From Limonium bicolor (lineage: Eukaryota; Streptophyta; Magnoliopsida; Caryophyllales; Plumbaginaceae), in the NCBI GenBank assembly GCA_023374045.1, contig CM041782.1, positions 250,509,882 through 250,573,881 of the forward strand: 64,000 nucleotides of DNA. The letters run 5' to 3'. Below, piece after piece: positions 57,824 through 64,000 of the stretch. Below the pieces are notes generated by a model, which saw nothing but the letters and a program-made list of their open reading frames with translations, had not been told where the DNA came from and ran no database searches. Positions within the stretch are counted from its first letter, which is position 1. Every line of letters begins with the position of its first letter. A program made the translations under genes and the position numbers.

Positions 57824-59676
57824 ATAATGGTGTTCTGCATTTCCTCCCATACAAAGCCTTGTAGGGAGCCATCTTGATGTTGGCATGATAACTGTTGTTA
57901 TAAGAGAACTCTATTAGATGTAAAATATCAGCCCACGAACCCGGGAAGTCCATCACACATGCACGAAGCATGTCCTCCAAGGTCTGGATGGTTCTCTCTG
58001 TCTGACCATCGGTGACTGGATGAAATGCAGTGCTCAACTTCAGCTTGGTGCCCATCGCCTCTGAAACTGCTGCCAAAAATGAGCTAGAAACCTCGAATCT
58101 CTATCTTAAATGATGGTCTCAGGTACCCCATGATACCTCACCACGTTCTTAATGTAGGCATCCACCAACTGGCTCATGGACCACGTATTCTTCATGGGTA
58201 CGAACCGTGCAGACTTAGTGAGTCGGTCCACTATCTCCCAAATCTGATTGACTCCTCTCTTCGCAGGTGGTAGACCCATCACGAAGTTCATGGAAATGGA
58301 GTCCCACTTCCACTTCAGGACCTCCAAAGGTTGCAGCAAACCTCCCATCCTCTTATGTTCAAATTTGACCTTCTGGCATGTAAGACACCTTGACACGAAC
58401 TCTGCCACTTCCCTCTTCATTTTAGGCCACCAAAACAGCTTCTTTAAATCCTCATATAATTTATCGCCACCGGGGTGTACTGAATACGGAGTATTATGAG
58501 CCTCCCTCATTAGTTTCTCCTTTACCTCTGCACACTCCTGAGGCACACAATCGGCTTCTGAATCTCAAGCTACCATCGCTATGGATCTCGAAGCCCTCTG
58601 CTTTACCTTCCTTCATCTTCTCCTTGATACGCTCTAGCTTCACATCACTAGGCTGCCCTTTAAGTATCTCTCCATAGATGTCAGAAGAGACACTCATCTG
58701 GAACAGCTTTACCTCTTGTTCCCTCCTCCGGATTCCATCACCTCCAAATTCAACCTCTGAAACTCACGGACTAGCTCATCAGGAAGGACCCACATTGAGT
58801 TCACTGAATTGCTCCTCTTTCTGCTCAGCGCGTCTTCTACTAGATTAGACTTCCCTTCATGGTACAGGATTTCTAAGTCGTAATCCTTGATCAACTCCAA
58901 CCATCTCCTCTGTCTCATATTAAGTTCCTTCTGAGTGAAGATGTACTTGAGACTCTTGTGGTTGGTATAGATCTTGCAAGAGACACCGTAGAGGTAGTGC
59001 CTCCAGATCTTAAGGGAGAAAACCACTACTGCTAGCTCTAAGTCATGCGTCGGGTATCTAGTCTCGTACTCCTTCAACTACCTCGACGCGTAGGCTACAA
59101 CTTTCCCGTGCTGCATCAAGACACACCCTAAGCCATATTTGGAAGCGTCGCTGAATACCTCGAATCTGTCTTTCCTTGAAGGCAAGGTTAACACTAAAGT
59201 TGTGGTCAACCTCTCCTTCGACATCTAGAACGCCTTCTCACAGTCATCATCCCACTAAAATTTGATTACCTTCTTCATGAGATTTGTGAGAGGTCTAGCA
59301 ATCTTCGAGAAATCCTTCACAAATATTCGGTAGTATCTTGCCAAACCTAGGAAACTACGAACCTCTGGCAGGTTACTCAGTCTCGGCCTGTCTTTCACTG
59401 CTTGTATCTTGGCCGGATCCACTGAGATTCCCTCCTTGGTGACGATGTGGCCTAGGAATGCCACCCGATCCCACCAAAAGTCACACTTAGACAACTTGGC
59501 ATATAGCTGCTGCTCTCTCAGAATCTGCAGGACTAGTCTCAGGTGCTCCTTGTGCTCTTCTTCATCCTTGGAGTAAATGAGGATATCGTCTATGAATACC
59601 ACCACAAACCGGTCTAGATATGGATTAAATATCCGGTTCATGAGGCCCATGAAGACGGCCGGTGCATTCGTCAGTC
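57824..59676 (-). pseudogene. Older chromovirus pol: RT to integrase core
   Basis: Minus strand, reading from 59676 down. RT palm onward ([20 protein letters not shown] within 59255-59650), RNase H ([35 protein letters not shown] within 58709-59077), integrase zinc-binding part and core (SVHPGGDKLYEDLKKLFWWP, MNFVMGLPPAKRG within 58106-58546; [16 protein letters not shown] within 57819-58076). It is broken by several frame changes and stops. It is truncated in RT at 59676 (at the LTNAPAVFM motif) against a different LTR. It is the upstream part of the pol whose C-terminus is at 43029-43629. Confidence 0.9.
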
Positions 59677-60605
59677 AATATTCCTAGCCCAAGGGGGAGC
59701 CAAAATCGGCTGAAGCAACAAGGAACCAAGAGTTCAAAAACTGAAATTTCTTATAATGCAAACAAGGGCTAGAAATGATGGATTTTCGGACTTCTTTTTA
59801 CCTCAAAGTAATAAGGAGGTGAAGGTGCTTCTAATGGTGGACTTGAATCTTCAAATGGAGAATACCCACCGAAATGAAAGTTGAGCTTTTGGATTTTTGA
59901 AAGGATGAAAACCTTCTCCTTGGCAAGGGGATTCTAGTGGTGTAATTTTATTGCATTTGGAGGAGATTTGAGTACTCAAAGAGAGGAGAGAAGTGAGGAG
60001 TTTTGTGTGGATTCTCAATTCACCATGGCCATCGCCCAAGGAGGAAGAAAATGCAGAGAGGAGGAGGGAGAGTACGTGAGAGGAAGAGGGGGGAGTAGGA
60101 GAGAGACTTGCTTTTCTCTTTCTTTATTTCTTTGTCCTTTTGTGAGTTAAAAGAGTGAAGGAGTGAGTGAGAGGGGGGGGGGGAATTGACCGGCCCCATA
60201 TACACACACACAAGGATTTTACTTTTCTATTTGCAAAGTGGACACACTAAGTTTGTTTATTTGCATTCTTACCCCACAACTTCCCGGTTGTTATAGTTCT
60301 TACTAACCGGTACCCGTTTTCCGGAATTTTCTCGTTTAATCAATTTTATTGGTTCTAAAGCTTCACTAATATTTATTAGTGACTATTTAGTTGACCAAAA
60401 TTGTTACGAGTCTGTTTGACCCGCTTAAAGTCACGTTTTCCCGGTTTCCTCAAAAAACGCGCTTTAAGGTTCGTTTATGCTTTTAACCCATTTTAAGGGT
60501 CCGTTTTCTTCGGGATTTGTTACCTCGTATTTATTTAAGTGTAATTAAGCCTTTAAAAATATAATTAGCCTAATTAATCACTGTTTTTAATTACGGGGTA
60601 TTTCA
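59677..60605 (-). repeat. Partial 3' LTR of the truncated chromovirus
   Basis: On the minus strand it starts TGAAATACCCCG at 60605 and resembles, with clear divergence, the start of the 3.8 kb LTRs. It lacks the hairpin region, which would lie beyond the break at 59677. A run of about 13 G lies near 60172-60183. Confidence 0.8.
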
Positions 60606-61067
60606 ATCTACCCCCCTTAAGAAACTTTGCCCTCAAAGTTGCTCAAGGTTACGGTTTACCATTTCTACTTATTTGGCAAGCCAATTGCCACAATACATTA
60701 TACTACCACCTTACAAGGTGTCCACAATTCTTATACCACCAGCATACACAATTCAAATACAATACTCCATTCGAATACCATACACAATACACTTCACATT
60801 GTCATTCGTGTCATATACCGTACAACACAATGCATTACTCATTACACATACCGTACTCATTCCGTACTCATTTTACTACATACTGAATACTACTAGCACT
60901 ACATTGTGCCAATAAATACAATCAGCACTACATGTGTCAACCAAAATACAATTACAATACATACATACTACGCAATGCTAACCCGAAGCAATGCAAAAGC
61001 AAAAAGGCTCTACCCCCCTTAAAAGGGGTACGCCCCGTACCCTCCGTACTATACGGATACTAGACAT
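60606..61067 (-). other. 3' untranslated region of the truncated chromovirus
   Basis: Counterpart of 53568-54012 in reverse: polypurine tract next to the LTR, a CA/TA-rich segment (GT-rich on the minus strand) and a second purine-rich tract near 61013-61025. No gene was seen. Confidence 0.7.
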
Positions 61068-62631
61068 CTAGTCTACAAATAGATTCGGGTACTTCGCCTT
61101 CATGGCGTCCTCTAATTCCCAAGTCGCTTCCTCGACATCGTGGTTAGACCACAAGACCTTCACCATTCGTACAGATTTATGGCGAGTGTCTCTTGTCTTC
61201 GTATCAAGGATTCGCAATGGAGTCTCGACATATCTCATCGTCGGCTCTAGGGATAAGTGTTCGGGTTCTAATACATGAGAGGGATCGGCTATGTATTTCT
61301 TGAGTTGTGATACATGAAAGACATCATGACACCCCCAATTCTTCAGGCAATGCTAGCCTATATGCTACGGCTCCAATCCTCTCGGTAATGGCATACGGTC
61401 CTACGAATTTCGGGCTCAGCTTGCCCTTTTGGCCAAATCGAAAGACACCCTTCATAGGTGAGACACGCAAGAACACTTGGTCGCCCACGGCGAACTCAAG
61501 GTCGTGTCGTCGCACATCCGCATAGGATTTCTGTCTATCTTGGGCTGCTTTCATATTTGCTCGGATTTGTTGTACCTCGGCTTGTACTTGCTCTAAATAC
61601 TCCGGTCCTATGATGACCGCTTCACTTGACTCATCCCAACACAACGGGGTACGGCAAGGTCTACCATACAAAGCTTGGAATGGCGACATCTTAATCAAAG
61701 CATGATAGCTATTGTTATAAAACGAAAACTCGATAAGATGAAGCTTCTCAATCCAGCTCCCCTGGAAGTCTAAGGCACATGCCTTTAGCATATCCTCTAG
61801 TGTTTGGATGGTCCTTCCTGTCTGACCGTCGGTCTGTGGGTGGAAGGCGGTGCTAAGCTTCAACTCAGTACCAAGCGCTTCCCGTGTCGCTCTCCAGTAT
61901 CTCGAGAGAAATCTGGTGTCGCGGTCAGATACAATGGTTTTCGGGACTCCGTGGTGTCGAATGATCTCCTTGTCGAATAGCTCCGCGAGCTTCGCCACCT
62001 TCCAGGTGTCCTTCATTGGTATGAATCGGGCAACCTTGGTGAGGTGATCGACTACTACCCAGATCATGTTGAGTCCTCCCCTAGCAGGTGAGAGTCCAAC
62101 AACAAAATCCTAGAGATATCGTGGAATTTCCACTCCGGAATGGGCATGGATTGCACCATTCCTCCCGGTCTTCGGTGCTCAAACTTCACCTTTTGGCATG
62201 TGAGACACCTTAGAACATACTCAGTCACGTCAGATTTCATTTGACCACCAGTAGTACCTCTTCATGTCTTTGTACATTTTAGAGGCTCCCGGATGGACAT
62301 GCAATGTCGAACAATGTGACTCTCGCAGAATGTGATCCCTTAGCTCAGCATTGCTTCGGGGGACGCATAATCTGCCATTTAGTCAGATCAGACCATCTTC
62401 ATGCAATTTGAAGTCGTACTTTCGGTTCTCGAAGGTACCCTCTGTGATTTTCTGACTGATCTCTGTGAAGTAAGGGTCGCTCAACTGAGCGTCTCGCACC
62501 TCGTCAACCAAGCTAGAAGAAGCGAGTAGCAAATGGAGCGAGTGTGCTCGACGGCTCAGAGCGTCGGCTACAACGTTTGCCTTCCCTTCTTTATACTGGA
62601 GGTTGATGTCGTAATCTGAGAGGAACTTGAT
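61068..62631 (-). pseudogene. Integrase-chromodomain of the truncated chromovirus
   Basis: The pol frame starts inside RNase H at 62631 ([20 protein letters not shown]), passes SLVDEVRDAQLSDPYF, the integrase core (ORF 61324-62067: [35 protein letters not shown]) and the C-terminal module (GKLSPKFVGPYAITERIGA), then the chromodomain, ending TAG at 61068-61070. Breaks: a stop near 62383, a one-base G-run insertion near 61330, and others upstream of 62067. The catalytic Glu position reads GRT against ERT in the 14.2 kb element, so the enzyme would be dead here. Confidence 0.88.
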
Positions 62632-63116
62632 CAAAATAGATTTCGTAAAGCAATTTAATAAACTCATGTAATTTATTAAAAAGCGAGATAATAACATTAA
62701 TCGTATCAAATTATAATTAACTTAAACCGGTAAAATAAAGTGCACAATTAAAACAAACTAATAATAACCATCTCCCAGAGTAATATTAATCTAGCCGGAC
62801 ATGTTAAATAAATGAGCAGAGATAAGAGTAAAAGAAATCATCTGTTTGCTGACTCCTGCTCCGTTATTCTGACAGACCGGAATAGATAATGATATGTGAT
62901 GGTCGGATGTTATTTGTGAATTGTGATTTGTGAATGTGGGTGTACGTAAGTGAATTGTTTGTGAAATGGGAAAGGTGAAGGTGGGGGCGATGGAGTAGTA
63001 TGGTGTCGGGTGATTTTGTGAATGGGTTTGTGAATGGAGTGGAGCGATTTGGATCGTGGGTGAATGACTGGATGATGGATGATTAATGGACAAGTTTAGC
63101 AGAGTGATTTGCAGCT

Positions 63117-63126
63117 CTATTTATAG
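63117..63126 (-). promoter_or_regulatory. TATA box of the second Athila-type LTR
   Basis: On the minus strand CTATAAATAG lies downstream (in transcription order) of both hairpin arrays, as in the first Athila LTR. Confidence 0.6.
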
Positions 63127-63391
63127 ATACGTGGAACGGGATACAGACAAGGAGATGAGCGGCGCAGTAGTCAAAGGCGGTGGAGTTGATATGCAGATCT
63201 GGAAAAATTGCTGTCAGAGATTTCATCGGGGACAGAGCAATTGATTGCAGAGTCACGCGTGCAGAAATTAAGGTGGGCGATCGTCTGTAATAAATGAAGT
63301 AGCAGTTCGAATGCGGCGCCGGCGAAGAAGGAAGAAGAAGACGCGAAGAAAAACGAAGCCGCGTCTGATTTTATGCACGTCCGCCTGCATT

Positions 63392-63583
63392 ACCGCCTAA
63401 ATAATAGGCGGTTCTCTCTTATGTGTCCGCCTGGTCTTTCTGTCTCACGTCCGCGCCTAAAACAGGCGGTACTGACTGCTTCCGCCTCTGTACCGCCCAC
63501 AAAACAGGCGGTTGCCTTCATGTCTTGACCGCCTAAACTTTGGGCGGTTGTGTGTTATTTGTCCGCCTCCAAGGGAGGCGGTA
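63392..63583. repeat. CCGCCT/AGGCGG hairpin array
   Basis: Five short stem-loops with arms like ACCGCCT and AGGCGGT lie at about 63392-63412, 63451-63470, 63492-63512, 63528-63548 and 63563-63582. The last spacings are about 36 and 35 bp. Confidence 0.88.
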
Positions 63584-63608
63584 GCGTACAGAATTACAAT
63601 TTGTTGAT

Positions 63609-63787
63609 GGTCCGGGACTTGGTCCATGGGTGAAGTCCCGGACCACCTTGAATTTTTACCCGAGAGAACATTGTCTTGATGGTCCGGGCCTTGGGCAAGT
63701 GTTAAGTCCCGGACCATGTGCTGTTTTCACCCGAAGAGTATATTTTGAGTGTTGATCCGGGCTTCAAAGGTATTAACAAGCTCGGAC
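63609..63787. repeat. GGTCCGGG hairpin array in second Athila-type LTR
   Basis: Hairpins lie at 63609-63644, 63681-63715 and, more degenerate, 63754-63787, with starts 72 and 73 bp apart. Arms read GGTCCGGGACTT and AAGTCCCGGACC. Spacers contain TTACCCGAGAG and TCACCCGAAGAG. Confidence 0.9.
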
Positions 63788-64000
63788 ATAACATGTTTCG
63801 GCTCTAAAATCTTCGTTCTGACTCCGATTTGATCCCCGTTTGTTGCGTTGGAAAGCTCGTGAGGAGAACTATGCATTTCTATCATCATTTCCTGATTTTA
63901 TCATATAAATTGGAATTAGTTCCTACCCAAAGTAAGAGTTACAAAAAGCATAGGATAAGTGTGAGAAGGTGCGTAAAAAGTTATATAAAATAATGACCAA

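Larger units (their letters stand above)
59677..62631 (-). mobile_element. Truncated relative of the 14.2 kb chromovirus
   Basis: Minus strand. It retains RNase H end, integrase, chromodomain, 3' UTR, polypurine tract (RC of 60606-60618) and the first 929 bases of its 3' LTR. The LTR is cut at 59677 and pol is cut at 62631, with no target duplication seen at either end, so both ends are deletion or recombination junctions. It shows Arg or Gln codons where the 14.2 kb element has stops. Confidence 0.85.
62632..64000 (-). repeat. Partial Athila-type LTR, different subfamily
   Basis: On the minus strand it shares CCAACGCAACAAACGGGGAT and the ATTTTGATCA tract with the LTR at 10041-11556 but is otherwise strongly diverged. 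Its start lies beyond 64000 and its last ~550 bases are missing at 62632, where it abuts broken pol. It contains a TATA box and two hairpin arrays. No gene was seen. Confidence 0.8.

Overview
The window is plant nuclear DNA, probably from an angiosperm with a large, retrotransposon-rich genome. Almost everything in it is nested Ty3/gypsy LTR retrotransposon sequence (Athila, Tat/Ogre-type and chromovirus/Tekay-type lineages). The only possible host gene is a weakly supported minus-strand gene between about 32 and 42 kb. A 500-N scaffold gap lies at 19815-20314. The species cannot be named from the sequence.

Layout. 1-11556: an Athila-type element (5' LTR cut by the window edge, tRNA-Asp-type PBS, frameshifted gag-pol, intact env-like ORF, complete 3' LTR). 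It is inserted in the protease region of a minus-strand Tekay-like element (11557-18363), which itself sits inside an older chromovirus (18364-19814). 20315-20753: decayed chromovirus 3' end, interrupted by a non-autonomous Tat-type element with gag but no pol (20754-29853, TSD CGGGG) whose 3' region carries three tandem-repeat arrays. 32103-36395: a 4.3 kb solo LTR (TSD GTAGC). 38060-41109: a probable second solo LTR with a large GT microsatellite. 42175-50444: a reverse-complement copy of 11557-19814. 43630-57823: a complete 14.2 kb Tekay-like element with 3.8 kb LTRs and TSD ATAAT, inserted in the integrase of the older minus-strand chromovirus (42175-43629 plus 57824-59676). 59677-62631: a truncated relative of the 14.2 kb element on the minus strand. 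62632-64000: a partial minus-strand Athila-type LTR.

Two things look unusual. First, the 14.2 kb chromovirus carries an AlkB-like 2-oxoglutarate/Fe(II) dioxygenase domain between gag and protease, with the metal- and cosubstrate-binding residues preserved. Gag is split by two short introns with good splice signals. The AlkB block lies inside a third potential intron whose removal would join gag to protease in frame. Second, LTRs of at least three unrelated lineages carry arrays of 35-37 bp hairpins with a GGTCCGG core. In three of these arrays the repeat period is 72-73 bp and the spacers share an ACCCG-type motif, as if one repeat module had been exchanged between families.

Quality caution: the Athila element, the left arm of the inverted duplication and the Tat 5' LTR differ from their counterparts or expected frames mainly by one-base, often homopolymer, indels. 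Part of the apparent decay around the gap may therefore be consensus error.
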